IMG/VR virus record: IMGVR_UViG_3300034102_002265
Coordinates: 1 to 64,000 of that record
From: a virus
Reading direction: 5' to 3' (one strand)
DNA: 64,000 bases
The number at the start of each line of letters is the position of its first letter. Positions within the stretch are counted from its first letter, which is position 1. The position numbers and the translations under genes were made by a program. Positions 32,404 through 43,700 of this stretch are shown one piece after another. Below the pieces are notes generated by a model that searched no databases, was not told the origin of the DNA, and saw only the letters and a list, made by a program, of their open reading frames with translations.

Positions 32404-33063
32404 TTACTGGTAATTTTTTAGAAGGTCTTGTATTTTTTCAGGAATCGGAAAAACTGATTCAAGAACATTATCAAAATTTGTATATTTCCAACTCATAAAA
32501 TATGGATTTTCTTCTATATACTTATCTATATCTTTTACGACTTCTGAAATTTGATCTAATAAGTCTAAAGAAACATCTTGGTCTTCACCTTTTTCTTTTT
32601 TTCCTTCTTCATTACTTAAAATAAAACCCAATCTATTACGAATAGCAGTTAAATTCAAAGTCACATAATTATCAAGATTATTTTTTGCAATCAGATTTAA
32701 TTTAATTGATTTTAATTCTGAGTCATAAACAGCGTCATAACAATCCAGTAAAGTTGGATTTTTTATTTTTTGATAAATATCTCCATTTTCCATAATCTCC
32801 TCTTCATATTCATATTCATGATTTTCTAAAAGATTTGTCAAATAATAACAAATTTCTGGTTGTTGTTCAGCATTAATTTTGATTAAACTGCAAGAATCAA
32901 CATCGTAATGTTCTGGATTAATGCCATTAATAATGCCAGTAGGGGTGTGAACCAATACATTTATGTATTTTGGTCCATCATAAGTTAAAGAAATTTCTTT
33001 CCCTTCATCAAAAGAATTGATATAAAGTTCATCTGGCATTGGATAGGAAAATGTTTTTATCAT
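32404..33063 (-). CDS. Acidic protein between the two Cys-rich adhesins
   Basis: 219 residues, mixed alpha/beta with an acidic middle (EEGKKEKGEDQDVSLDLLDQ). No Cys-rich segment and no recognised domain. A beta-rich N-terminal half (YPMPDELYINSFDEGKEISL, GPKYINVLVHTPTG) and a helical C-terminus ending in FPIPEKIQDLLKNYQ. Located between, and seven bases upstream of, Cys-rich genes, it may be a fibre-assembly chaperone or an adhesin partner. It has its own late promoter AATAAATA. Confidence 0.65.
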   Translation of the reverse strand: MIKTFSYPMPDELYINSFDEGKEISLTYDGPKYINVLVHTPTGIINGINPEHYDVDSCSLIKINAEQQPEICYYLTNLLENHEYEYEEEIMENGDIYQKIKNPTLLDCYDAVYDSELKSIKLNLIAKNNLDNYVTLNLTAIRNRLGFILSNEEGKKEKGEDQDVSLDLLDQISEVVKDIDKYIEENPYFMSWKYTNFDNVLESVFPIPEKIQDLLKNYQ

Positions 33064-33084
33064 GACTCAATAAAAATTTTTAGT

Positions 33085-33092
33085 TATTTATT
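33085..33092 (-). promoter_or_regulatory. Late promoter AATAAATA for the 219-residue gene
   Basis: One mismatch to consensus; it lies 22 bases upstream of the ATG at 33063, in a short AT-rich spacer. Confidence 0.55.
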
Positions 33093-33104
33093 AAAAGAAA
33101 CCGA

Positions 33105-34220
33105 TTATTTAAAGCAAACACAAACCATTCCCATTCTACCGGCATCACCACAAATCGATAAACAACCACCAGCAACTTGCATCGCAAAACCACCAGAACC
33201 AGGAAGTAAAAGAGATGCAAGTACTGCACCAAAAGTAGCGCTAGCCGAACAGTAGTTTCCACCACAACTGGTGGAACTACTGAGAGAAAATACGCACTGT
33301 GAAGATGATTCGAATCCATAAATTGGTGGATTTTTGTGATACCCACATTTACAGTAGTGGGCCATACAACTCTCTCCATATGCACCAGCAATACCATAAA
33401 CAGTTCCACCTGTAGCTGAACCATAAGATAATGCTGAAGAATGGTACGCAGGAAGCATCATGTGGGGATTACTTGAAAATCCACTTCCACAACACTGGAT
33501 AGTAGGAACTGCTTCATTGAATGGAGTACTAATCGTTGTAGAACAGAAACTAGATCCAGTACCACAAATGCAATATCCAAGAAATGACTGACAAGTATAT
33601 GCAGGTCTAGCGTCTATAATACCAGTTTTATAATAATAAACATCTCTATCAATCATTTGTTGACAAAGATTTCCTATTCCACCCATGGCACAGAAGTTTG
33701 TTAGTCCAGGCCCAGTGATATAAGAAGCACAACCATTTCCATTACTTATACAGTTCCAACATCCATAACAACATAGAGCGCAACCAGCACAAAGAATATA
33801 TTGACATCCAGCAGTTACAGGCATAATAACTGATGCATAAGCTCCACTTCCACCAAAAGGTGATCCTCCACAACAACCAGCAGCACCAGAAGAACCACCA
33901 GCACCCCAAATCTGGAATCTTGCACAAGTTGCCCCACCAGGCACTGTCCATGTACAAGTAGCTCCACATCTAAAAAATCCAGAAGTATCGCAAACTTTAA
34001 ATCCAGAAGTCCATCCAGAACCAGTCTCTACACAAGCCCACAGTTCTGGTCTAGGAATTTTACCATTAATAATACTAGGAGCATTAGTATTAACAGTGGA
34101 CAAATAAGTGCTACAATTACTATTTAAAGTAGAAATACATGATGTTAAGGTATTATTGCAAGTCCTTAAAGGTTGATTTTGTTTATTTAAGGAGTTGTAT
34201 GCTAAAACGTCTATTGTCAT
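33105..34220 (-). CDS. Cys/Gly-rich adhesin-like virion protein, copy 2
   Basis: 371 residues and about 36 cysteines. The core WTVPGGATCARFQIWGAGGS, PFGGSGAYASVIMPVTAG and GLTNFCAMGGIGN align with copy 1, and it ends in GMVCVCFK. The N-terminal 70 residues (MTIDVLAYNSLNKQNQ, TCNNTLTSCISTLNS) are probably a helical attachment segment unlike copy 1. Shine-Dalgarno GAGGG. Duplicated and diverged adhesins next to a large fibre gene are typical of phage host-range loci. Confidence 0.75.
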   Translation of the reverse strand: MTIDVLAYNSLNKQNQPLRTCNNTLTSCISTLNSNCSTYLSTVNTNAPSIINGKIPRPELWACVETGSGWTSGFKVCDTSGFFRCGATCTWTVPGGATCARFQIWGAGGSSGAAGCCGGSPFGGSGAYASVIMPVTAGCQYILCAGCALCCYGCWNCISNGNGCASYITGPGLTNFCAMGGIGNLCQQMIDRDVYYYKTGIIDARPAYTCQSFLGYCICGTGSSFCSTTISTPFNEAVPTIQCCGSGFSSNPHMMLPAYHSSALSYGSATGGTVYGIAGAYGESCMAHYCKCGYHKNPPIYGFESSSQCVFSLSSSTSCGGNYCSASATFGAVLASLLLPGSGGFAMQVAGGCLSICGDAGRMGMVCVCFK

Positions 34221-34225
34221 TTTTA

Positions 34226-34501
34226 TTATGCCCTCGTTATAGAAGTTACATTTCCGGTGCCGGAGTCATAAGTTATAGTAACTGTATAACTAGATGATCC
34301 TATAGTTTCGATGTATCCCGTAATTTTATTTTCAGAATCATAAGTAATACTACTCAACCTCTTATCACCATAAGTTACAGAAGTCACTCTTCCTAGGCCA
34401 TCTTCAACTAAGTCAGAACTCCTAGTAAAAGGTCTTGTTCTAAAATTATAAGCCTCTTCATCAGGATTTCTAGATGGAATGTTTCCAATATACCTAGCCA
34501 T
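34226..34501 (-). CDS. Small virion protein, fibre region
   Basis: 91 residues starting MARYIGNIPSRNPDEEAYNF. The C-terminal half is a run of short beta strands (VTSVTYGDKRLSSITYDSEN, YTVTITYDSGTGNVTSITRA), like a tiny YD-type repeat. It has a very strong Shine-Dalgarno, AAGGAGG. It may attach or space fibre components; the family is not firmly recognised. Confidence 0.7.
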   Translation of the reverse strand: MARYIGNIPSRNPDEEAYNFRTRPFTRSSDLVEDGLGRVTSVTYGDKRLSSITYDSENKITGYIETIGSSSYTVTITYDSGTGNVTSITRA

Positions 34502-34514
34502 TTAATTAGCCTCC

Positions 34515-34832
34515 TTACACAGCTTGAACAATGCCATAAACAGAAACCGAAACATTAGCATTGTTTGAATAAACAACAATGTTCTTGGTTGCAGTTAAAG
34601 TAACACCCGTTCTTTCCAAAACTCCATTGCCGGGAATAGTTGTATCATATTCAATCCACTCGGCATTAGTTGGGGTTCCTGAAGCTGATGCGGCAACTCT
34701 AACTACAGCAGCAGTTGTTCCTCTGTTTGCAATACTAATGTTCACTACTGCATAGTTACTTGCAGGAACTGTATAAACTGTAGTATTAGTTGTTGCGCTT
34801 GGTGCAGATTGAGATAAAATTGCAGAGGCCAT
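34515..34832 (-). CDS. Small beta-rich virion protein
   Basis: 105 residues, Ala/Thr/Val-rich (YTVPASNYAVVNISIANRGT, GVTLTATKNIVVYSNNANVS), typical of compact beta-sandwich decoration or fibre-associated proteins in tailed phages. A perfect late promoter precedes it. Its function is not known. Confidence 0.7.
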   Translation of the reverse strand: MASAILSQSAPSATTNTTVYTVPASNYAVVNISIANRGTTAAVVRVAASASGTPTNAEWIEYDTTIPGNGVLERTGVTLTATKNIVVYSNNANVSVSVYGIVQAV

Positions 34833-34859
34833 TTCTAATCAGATAATTTTCCTTTAAAG

Positions 34860-34867
34860 TATTTATA
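34860..34867 (-). promoter_or_regulatory. Late promoter TATAAATA for the small virion genes
   Basis: Perfect match, 27 bases upstream of the ATG at 34832. It probably drives the 105- and 91-residue genes and Cys-rich copy 2. Confidence 0.75.
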
Positions 34868-34884
34868 AACTTAATGAAAATAGT

Positions 34885-37800
34885 TTATGAAACTCCAATA
34901 AAATATGCAAATGCTTTAGCATCTTCTATAGCACCTTCCACATCAGCTCTACTTGTTCCACCTAAGAAATTAGCATTCAAATTAGTACATACTGTAGAAG
35001 AAGCAACAGAAACTGGTGCAGTTCCCTGAGCAACGTTAGATACAAATCTTGTTGCAGTTACGATGCCACTGATTGCAATACCATTATTGAATACAACGTT
35101 TCCAGTAAATGTTGGGTTAACCGTTTGGTTAAATGCAGTTCCGTTACCAAGAAGAATTGCGCCACTTGCTGGGAGTCCAGTTAAACCAGTTCCACCCTTA
35201 GTAATTGGAACAGCAGCAGATAAGTTTGCTGGATCAATATAATAAGAAGGCGATTGACTACCTAAAGTAGCAGCATCAATATCACCAGTAGTGGAATTCT
35301 TGATACTTACTTGACCGTCAACACCAACAGTAAATGTGGATGTCTTAAATCTAGCGACTCCAAGTGTAGAAAATGTATCTAAAGAAGAAGCGACACGATT
35401 TAGGGAGATATTAATATTTCCATAGTAAGTATTGACTCCTACACCACCTGGGGCAGAATCAAAACTTGTTGCAGTAACCTGGATTGGTTGGGTGGTTCCA
35501 ATTCCAACACTCTTAACTACTTTTTGGTAAGCTGAATTTCCTGCCAAGAATGTATCTTGAGTTGCAGATCCTGAACCAAGTCTTGTTGGAGAAACAGTTC
35601 CAGAAATAATATTAGAAGCATCAATATCAGACTTAGCGAGTAAAGACCAGTTACTATCTAAAGCAGAAGAAGTATTTACCGTCGCAGAGTATCTTACATT
35701 TTGTTTTGTTACAGTAAGTGTAGTTCCAACTCCAACTGTAGATATTCCTACAGCATTTAAAGTTACTCCATTAGCCGACTGAGTTGCATCAGATTGAGTT
35801 GTATGGAATGTAAATGCGTTGGTAGTTACTGATCCAACATAATAGAATCCACCTGTCGTAATTCCTGTTGGAGTTGCCCCAGTAACTTTAATTGCATCAC
35901 CAGATGCTAATCCATGATTAACAAATACTAAAGTATTTTTGTTTTCATCTATAGTATTTCTTATGAGGGAATGAGTTCCAGTTCCACTCGAAGTAAGTGA
36001 TATTGGTGAGGCAATTGCGTAAGTATTAAAAACTTGTACAGAACCAATACCAACTTTCTTAATGTAATAAGTATTTCCATTAATTAGACCACCAATTGAA
36101 TTACCACCATTATTTCTGTAAATAACTGGATCACCATCACCTAAGTTTGTATTGTCTATAATAATTCTATTATTAAAGAAGTCTACATTACCACCCGTAT
36201 TATAATCTGTTGGATCGAATGTTTTAGTTACGACAGTACTGAGATTAGTAGAAATAGCGACAGCGTTTCTATCTTGAATATAATCTGGAAGAGCCGTTGA
36301 TCCTGGGAATTTTTGGTTATTTGTGAGTTTTAAATATAGTCTAGTCTCTACATTCCCTATAGTAATCTGGAAATTAGATCCTCCAGTTCTACCACCAATT
36401 AGAGCTGGATTATTTAAAGTTAAAACATTCCCAGTAGCATAATATCTACCACCAGTACTGATAGCAACGTTTGAAACAGTTCCAGCTGCACTAACAGTAA
36501 CGGTAGCTGTAATACTTGTACCAATACCAGTTACTGAGTTTAGAGAAACACCTGTATAAATGCCTGGACTTGTATATCCCGATCCACCGCTAAGTGAAGT
36601 GAGATTGAGAGGGACACCCTTAACTAAACCTGTAGTTCCATATGCTACTGATGTTGGAGCAGTAACGATACCAATAGCGTTTCCAGCGGATAAAGCACTC
36701 GTAACAGTATCTCCATTCAAGAAATTATAATTTGTTGTTGGGGAATCTAAAATTAAATATTCTTGGATAGTATCTTGAACAAGGACATAAGAATTTTCTG
36801 GTTCAGCAGCAGTATCACCTTGTCTAATGTTTGCAGCAGGAATGTAGTTTACGAGAGAAGTTTTTCCACCAATTGTAGTAACAGTAATGAAATTAACCAC
36901 TTTTGGTGGAATTAAATCTGCATTAATTTGTCCAGATGCATTCAGTTGAACAATATTATTTGGAATAGCACTGGTACTTACTCTCTTATCAATAAAATCG
37001 CCTAAGCGATTATTCATGAATGTTCTTACTGCAAGTTGAGTGGATACTCTCTTATTCAGTGGTCCACCAATTTCAGTTTCACCTAAATTAACATCTGAGG
37101 AGAATTCTTCAATAACTGTACCACCAGAAAGACTCAATCTAAGTGAATCCAACTGACCAATTGTAACTTTATTATTGAAGATAATATTACCAGTTCTGTT
37201 ATATGCGGTAATAAAATCACCAATCTTAAAGTCACCTAGTTCATTAGTACCTGAGGAATATACTCTACCACCTTGTTCCGATACTTGTTCTGAAGAAGGA
37301 ATTGTTTTACCGCCATTTTGTGGTAAAGCATTATAGTCAATACCAGATCCAGAATATTCCCAAGTATGCGAAGAGGAGTTGATTATAGATGGTCTATGGA
37401 AGTGGAGTTTATATGTTTCTGGAAGATCTCCAATGTCTGGAATTACATTACCAGGTATAGTAGAGTCTACTTTTGTTTCTACAGTAAAATAAGTTGTAAT
37501 TCCAGCAACTGCAGTCACTCCTATCGATATTGGTGACGCAGTATGATCGGCAATTGGATTTGGTGAGGATGCAGAAAATAGATTTTTTATACCACCTACA
37601 GATTCTACAGAAACAATAAGACTTCTAGTAGATGACAAATAAGTTAATGCAATACCTACAGCAGTTCCACCACCAGCAAGAACTTGCGTTACTTCTCTAC
37701 CAGAAACAAACTTTAATGTAGAACTTGTAGATGCAAGACTTACTCTTTGATAGACATTATGTGCATCTATGATTTCATAAGCAAAGAAATCTTGATTGTT

Positions 37801-40728
37801 CTTAAGGAAAGTATTGATGCCTACAAATGTAGATCCTAATGATACAAGTCTTGTTAAGCTATCATCTTCATAAAGTCTAAAACTACTTGCATCAATATAT
37901 CCAATATAATATTGGTTTTTACTAACAAGTCCACCAATTACTTGTTGGGGAATGCTTTGTTCATTTCCAATATAAACGACACTTTCTCCATTAATAAATG
38001 GGTGTGCAGGTATTGTAATTACGCTAGTTGCAGTATTTACTGAACTACCTACATTAAACTGTTGTTGTACTAAGAGTGGTTTAAAGTTTGATGTTACATC
38101 ATTATCATTGTCATCGAAGAATCTTAGTACATATAGATCTTGTTCAGATCTCCCAAGTCCAACAGTTTTAAGAGTCTGAAGTCCTCCAGAAACTCCCGTT
38201 GCAGCAACTCTACCTCTATCAAATGTAAATGAATTTGGACTGAATCCGGTAGATCTAAGAGCATAATAACCAAAGTTAGTTGCTGAGTTGGTAATTGATA
38301 GATAGCCGCCAGACTGTGTTAATGAACCATATCGACAGAAGATCTGGAAACAAGAAACAACCTGAGCATAACCATCATTAATTGTTCTCCAACCAATACC
38401 ACCAAACGAAACCATGGTAAAGGTTGCTGCGACCATGGACTTACCGAATTTAGGTAAATCGCCAACTGGTGGTTTTTCTGCTTCTTCAGGTATTGCAGGA
38501 ATATTGTTATCCTGAACTTTAGATCCATCTACTAAAATACCATTTCCACCAAGGAATGAAAGAATGGAACAGTTCTGGATATATGGAGATTGGGTAATTT
38601 TTAATTTACCTAATTGAGCAGTTCCCCCTCCATCATAATAATGTTGTATTGTTGTAATTCCTGCTTTGATCGTAAATTCTACAGGAGATCCAGTAGAAAT
38701 AATATCAAAATCACGTTGACCATTTGCATTCGATTCTGGGTAGAAAACTGTTGTAACTCCAGCATCATAATTGCAAGTAAATCCTAATCCGGAAAGTCTT
38801 ACTACTTGTCCTTTAATCAATTGGTGAGGAATATCAGTAGTTATTGTTGTAATTCCAGTCGCATTATTATAATAAGCATCAACTACGTTAACAATGGTTC
38901 CACCATATCCAACTCTATTAACAGATGAATCAAATGGATCATCAAAAGCAACAGTATAATCAAATGTATGTTGTGGAACTCCATCAATAACATAATCTTT
39001 CATTGAAATGTTTGTTATATAACAACCATTTCTTACTCTGAATAAATCTTGTCCTGCATGTAAAGGTCTTACAATGGTATTTCTGAGTGAATCACCTGAA
39101 ACAGAAATGCCATCTGCAACAATAAGAGGGTTGTTTTCTACATAATCTCCACCTTGAACAAATACGGTAACCGCATCTAGAGTTTCTGGTTGTGGATAAG
39201 TTTTTGTTGGTGCAAAGCCAATTCCACCAGAAATAATAGCTGTTGTAATTCCAACATATGAACCTATTGCAGACCAAACATTAGCGCAAGATGCAATACT
39301 ATAACTATCTTTATCAACTGTTTGATCATACGCAATAGTAAGATCATATTGTTGAGTAAGAACTAACTGATATGTTGTTGGTACTGCAGTATTGTTTATG
39401 ATATATCTAGAAATAGTAGTAATATATTGGAAGGCAGCTACGGTTTCTGTAAGTCTATCATCAAATGAAGCCTTTACAAGTTGATAGTATTTAATTGTTG
39501 CATCAACAGTTTTTGAATTTCCTCCATAAGCTAAGTCATGGATAAATCCATCTAAAATGTATCCAATATAAAGTTTAGCGTTATTTGAATTGTATCCTGG
39601 ATCTCCAACTATGGATGGATATTGATTTTGAATATATGCAACAACTTCTGCCTTAATAAATTCTTTGTTTAATTTTACTAGATTGGAACCATCTATAAAT
39701 CTAGAATCGACAGTATTTTTTAGCCTTTGTGAGGCAAGTTGCAATCCTCTCCGTATAGTTTGTACTGGTAAAATTCTACCATCGTTACTATCATCACCGT
39801 CAAGAGCCGATACTACAATTCTAGTTTGTGCAGATGAACCAGCCGAACCAAAGGTAACATTTCCAGCTCCATCAGTTATTAGAGCTTGGCCGGGTCTACC
39901 ATCTACAGTTGGGAAACTTAATCCACTAATAATTGCAGATTCTAATGTTGAAATTCCTATAACATTTATAGCACTTAGGATACCTGCCTTACCTGTTATT
40001 GTACCATCTAGTACTAAATCGGATCCAAAACCTACAAAACCATCTACATAAAGACTTTGGCCAATACCAACACTTCTATCAACATTTAGGTTGTCATTAA
40101 GTTGTACAGAACCATCTACCTCTAGAGTGCCACCTATTTCAGTAAAAGAAGATACACTTAAGGTATTGCCTATACTAACAGAACCAGTTAAAGAAGATTT
40201 ACCACCTACACTAAGACTTGCTCCTACACCTAAGTTATAACCAATTTGACCAGCACCACCAGCGGTTAAATTGGAACCTATTCCTACGGATGTTCCTACA
40301 GAAAGGCTACTTCCTATAGAAACAGCAGCTCCAACTACTAAACTAGACCCAATGGAAACACCATTGACGACGGATAAATCGGAACCAAATCCAGCTAAGC
40401 CACCAACACTTAGGTCTCTAGTTACTGTTATATTTTTTTGAGCAAGTAGATTTGATGAAAATCCAACTGCTCCTGCAACATCTAATCCATCTTGCAAAAA
40501 GGTAGATCTATTAACAGTAAGATTATCCTCAACAATAACAGATCCAGCAATTGTTCCACCAACCGAATTGGTAAAATCTGTTCTTAACAACTCAAATCCA
40601 TTTGGTTGCGAACCATCGTGAACATGAACTGATTTGTTGGTAGTATTTACAGTAAGTTCACCGGACGCGCCAGTAAAAGCTACGTGTTCTTCCTTTGTAC
40701 CTCTTCTGAGTTGTACCTGTTTAGTCAT
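34885..40728 (-). CDS. Giant tail fibre protein
   Basis: 1947 residues. N-terminus MTKQVQLRRGTKEEHVAFTG followed by GELTVNTTNKSVHVHDGSQP is a fibre attachment domain common in phages. Residues about 60-270 are a run of VGIGSSL/SVGG repeats giving a fibrous shaft. From about 300 a DGDDSNDGRILPVQTIRRGL segment begins a probable right-handed beta-helix, with SFGGIGWRTINDGYAQVV and FCRYGSLTQSGGYLSITNSA further on. The second half has many beta modules and the end FLGGTSRADVEGAIEDAKAF. Parts resemble the gp7-like giant at 56298-64000. A likely long tail fibre of host recognition. Late promoter CATAAATA upstream. Confidence 0.85.
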   Translation of the reverse strand: MTKQVQLRRGTKEEHVAFTGASGELTVNTTNKSVHVHDGSQPNGFELLRTDFTNSVGGTIAGSVIVEDNLTVNRSTFLQDGLDVAGAVGFSSNLLAQKNITVTRDLSVGGLAGFGSDLSVVNGVSIGSSLVVGAAVSIGSSLSVGTSVGIGSNLTAGGAGQIGYNLGVGASLSVGGKSSLTGSVSIGNTLSVSSFTEIGGTLEVDGSVQLNDNLNVDRSVGIGQSLYVDGFVGFGSDLVLDGTITGKAGILSAINVIGISTLESAIISGLSFPTVDGRPGQALITDGAGNVTFGSAGSSAQTRIVVSALDGDDSNDGRILPVQTIRRGLQLASQRLKNTVDSRFIDGSNLVKLNKEFIKAEVVAYIQNQYPSIVGDPGYNSNNAKLYIGYILDGFIHDLAYGGNSKTVDATIKYYQLVKASFDDRLTETVAAFQYITTISRYIINNTAVPTTYQLVLTQQYDLTIAYDQTVDKDSYSIASCANVWSAIGSYVGITTAIISGGIGFAPTKTYPQPETLDAVTVFVQGGDYVENNPLIVADGISVSGDSLRNTIVRPLHAGQDLFRVRNGCYITNISMKDYVIDGVPQHTFDYTVAFDDPFDSSVNRVGYGGTIVNVVDAYYNNATGITTITTDIPHQLIKGQVVRLSGLGFTCNYDAGVTTVFYPESNANGQRDFDIISTGSPVEFTIKAGITTIQHYYDGGGTAQLGKLKITQSPYIQNCSILSFLGGNGILVDGSKVQDNNIPAIPEEAEKPPVGDLPKFGKSMVAATFTMVSFGGIGWRTINDGYAQVVSCFQIFCRYGSLTQSGGYLSITNSATNFGYYALRSTGFSPNSFTFDRGRVAATGVSGGLQTLKTVGLGRSEQDLYVLRFFDDNDNDVTSNFKPLLVQQQFNVGSSVNTATSVITIPAHPFINGESVVYIGNEQSIPQQVIGGLVSKNQYYIGYIDASSFRLYEDDSLTRLVSLGSTFVGINTFLKNNQDFFAYEIIDAHNVYQRVSLASTSSTLKFVSGREVTQVLAGGGTAVGIALTYLSSTRSLIVSVESVGGIKNLFSASSPNPIADHTASPISIGVTAVAGITTYFTVETKVDSTIPGNVIPDIGDLPETYKLHFHRPSIINSSSHTWEYSGSGIDYNALPQNGGKTIPSSEQVSEQGGRVYSSGTNELGDFKIGDFITAYNRTGNIIFNNKVTIGQLDSLRLSLSGGTVIEEFSSDVNLGETEIGGPLNKRVSTQLAVRTFMNNRLGDFIDKRVSTSAIPNNIVQLNASGQINADLIPPKVVNFITVTTIGGKTSLVNYIPAANIRQGDTAAEPENSYVLVQDTIQEYLILDSPTTNYNFLNGDTVTSALSAGNAIGIVTAPTSVAYGTTGLVKGVPLNLTSLSGGSGYTSPGIYTGVSLNSVTGIGTSITATVTVSAAGTVSNVAISTGGRYYATGNVLTLNNPALIGGRTGGSNFQITIGNVETRLYLKLTNNQKFPGSTALPDYIQDRNAVAISTNLSTVVTKTFDPTDYNTGGNVDFFNNRIIIDNTNLGDGDPVIYRNNGGNSIGGLINGNTYYIKKVGIGSVQVFNTYAIASPISLTSSGTGTHSLIRNTIDENKNTLVFVNHGLASGDAIKVTGATPTGITTGGFYYVGSVTTNAFTFHTTQSDATQSANGVTLNAVGISTVGVGTTLTVTKQNVRYSATVNTSSALDSNWSLLAKSDIDASNIISGTVSPTRLGSGSATQDTFLAGNSAYQKVVKSVGIGTTQPIQVTATSFDSAPGGVGVNTYYGNINISLNRVASSLDTFSTLGVARFKTSTFTVGVDGQVSIKNSTTGDIDAATLGSQSPSYYIDPANLSAAVPITKGGTGLTGLPASGAILLGNGTAFNQTVNPTFTGNVVFNNGIAISGIVTATRFVSNVAQGTAPVSVASSTVCTNLNANFLGGTSRADVEGAIEDAKAFAYFIGVS

Positions 40729-40763
40729 AGTACCACGGGTAAACGCAAATCTTTCTTCTGTTT

Positions 40764-40771
40764 TATTTATG
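40764..40771 (-). promoter_or_regulatory. Late promoter CATAAATA for the giant fibre
   Basis: One mismatch to consensus, about 36 bases upstream of the ATG at 40728 and just past the stop of the repeat protein. Confidence 0.6.
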
Positions 40772-40781
40772 GAGGTTTTAA

Positions 40782-43700
40782 TTAGATGATGATAACATAA
40801 GATCTTGGAATCTGATACGGATTATTAATACTAATTGAAGATGAATTCAATTGATCGATAAATACTGTTCCCATTCCAATATAAGTGGATCTACCAAAAG
40901 ATTCAAATCCACTTGAGATGGTAAATATACTTCTATTTCCGACAAGAGTTTCATGATATGTAGCACTTTCATTACCGATTCCATAAACATTAATGGATCC
41001 AGAAGTTCTTGGTGATGGTATAAATCTGATATTTGGATGGACGAGTTCTCCAGAAATAGAAATAGAACCAATTCCAGAATATATGCTGGATTTTTTGATC
41101 CTAGATTCTGCATTACCATAAAGATTAGTGGTGGTAATTCCAAAATATGGATATTCTTTGTTGAATGCAACCTTCGAAGATCCAGAAACAACAAATAGAA
41201 CACTATTATTAATACTGGTACTGGAGTATAATTTAGATTCAGTAGATCCAGAAAGTGCAAATAAAGTTCCCTTACCTACATACGAATCGACATCATATAC
41301 TTGACTTGCAGATAATTCGAATATAGTTCCTACACCAACATAGGAGTTTATTTTTCTTATTCTTCCAATAGATTCCGAAATTTGAATATTACCGAGACCA
41401 ATATACTCATTAGTGTGTATTTGATTGGTGTTTGCAAATCCAAAGACATTGAATAGTTGTGTAGATTCTGGTGGATTAGCTACAAATCTTATAGAAGCAC
41501 TATTTTCATAATCACAAGTAATATCTTCGGAATCACAAGTATCATAAGTATTATCAACCAGATGAGTTTTGAATCTGATTGTTCCTTGGCCAGAAATACT
41601 GGATGTAAATGTAACAACTGAGGAGGATTCTGCAAAGAGTATTTGACCAAATCCAGCATAAGCAAATCCCTTTCTTAGAACAGAATTTCCACTAAATTCA
41701 TAAAGTACCTCTGTTTCAGGTGTTTGTGCAATAAATCTTTCTCTTGCAGTTCCAGATGTATTAAAGAGAATTGTTTGTTCTGGAGTTTGAGAGGAAAGTG
41801 ATTCTTGAGCACTTGAAGTTAGTTTGACTGAACCATTACCAGAATAACTAAAGGCTCTCCTATTAACTCTTTGATCTGATAAAGTAATTGTTCCAGAGCC
41901 CGAATATGATTCGGTGTTCTTTTCAATTATTGGTTGAGTTTGAGTGGAAATCTGAATAAATCCAGATCCAATATTTGCATATACTGCAATTTCTCTATTA
42001 AAAGATCTTCCGGAGAAGGTTATTAATCCGGAACCTGTATAATTCGTTCTTATAAAGCTTTCATTACCAAAACCAGATACAAATATAGATCCCTTAGCTT
42101 TGTATGGTAGAGTTGCCCTGTAAATTGATCCTGCATCAACAATCTGGATAATTCCCTTTCCAGCATTAGGATCTCCAGAATTTATTGGATAAACTGGGGA
42201 GTAATTTCTAGAATCTCCACTAAGAGAAATTATACCAGATCCAATATAAGTAGTTCTGGTGAAACTTTCAAACTTGGAACCAGAGATATTAATTGATCCA
42301 AAACCACCATATCTCTGTACAAAACTTTCTAGTCCAGAAGAGAACCCAAAGAGTGATCCAGTAGCAACATAAGAATCTACATCCTTCGTTATAGCTTGTC
42401 CATATATCTGGAAGATCTGAGTAGTGTCAGAAGAGAATGTAAGTTTAATATCAGAAGCAGATCCAGAAATTTGAAATAGTTGAACTGACTTCAGATAATT
42501 TGAAGTAAATTTCTCTACAGCAGATCCAGAAATACTTAATGAACCATATGGAACTAATGGTTCGCTGTATCTGTAGCTTCTACTCTCTACTTTCTCCCCA
42601 AAGCTAAAGAGTGATCCAGAAGTTACATAAGTATCTGAATCTTTCTCTATAGCTTGTCCATATATCTGGAAGAGTTGGGTATTCTCTGTATAATATGTTC
42701 TAGTGTCAGAAGCAGATCCAGAAATTTCAAACAGTTGAGTTGATCCCGAATAGTCTGAAGTAGATCTTTCTACAGCAGATCCAGAAATACTTAATGAACC
42801 ATATGGGTACTGATTACTAAGGATACTTTCAATAATGGAACCATGATCAATTGTAGATGTTGGATCATTAATGATAAATTCATAATCCTGGAGTCCAGTA
42901 AGATCATCGTCTACAACAGATCCATAGTCGTCTGTGGGATCGTCTACGGAGTCTTCGCTGTATCTATAGGTCCTACTCTCTACTTTCTCGCCAAAGGTGA
43001 ATAGAGAACCTTGGCCAATATAGGTATCTGAATCTTTCTCTATAGCTTGTCCATATATCTGGAAGATCTGAGTAGTGTCAGAAGAGAATGTAAGTTTAAT
43101 ATCAGAAGCAGATCCAGAAATTTCAAACAGTTGAGTTGATTCTAGATAGTCTGAAGTAAATCTTTCTACAGAAGATCCAGAAATACTTAATGAACCATAT
43201 GGAACTAGTGGTTGTATGATATCTAAGGAAATCAATCCATAATCTAATATTGGTCCTGGGTTGTCAGTAATAAATCCAGAATCTTCAAATACTGTAAGAT
43301 TAGTATCTAAAATAGATCCATAATCGTTTATGGAATCTTCAATCGAATCTTCACTATATCTGTAGGTGATACTCTCAACTTTCTCTCCAAAGCTGAAGAG
43401 TGATCCTGAAGCTACATAAGTATCCGAATCTTTCTCTATAGCTTGTCCAGAAGCAACAAATGATCCCCTTCCATAGAATCTTGGGGTTACATTGAGTACT
43501 GCTTTACCATAAATTTCAAACAGTTGAGTTGATTCCGGTTGATCTAAAGTAAATGATTCTACAGCAGATCCAGAAATACTTAATGAACCATATGGAACTA
43601 ATGGTTCATTGTATCTGTAGCTTCTACTCTCTAGTACTTGTCCAAATCCAAATAGAGTTCCAGTTCCTTCTGGACTATACGTTACTTTTTCTACAGATGT

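Noticed and set aside
33080-33424. Minus-strand 114-codon frame in another register
   Set aside because: It is fully inside the Cys-rich adhesin gene, has low-complexity Val/Leu translation and no start signal.
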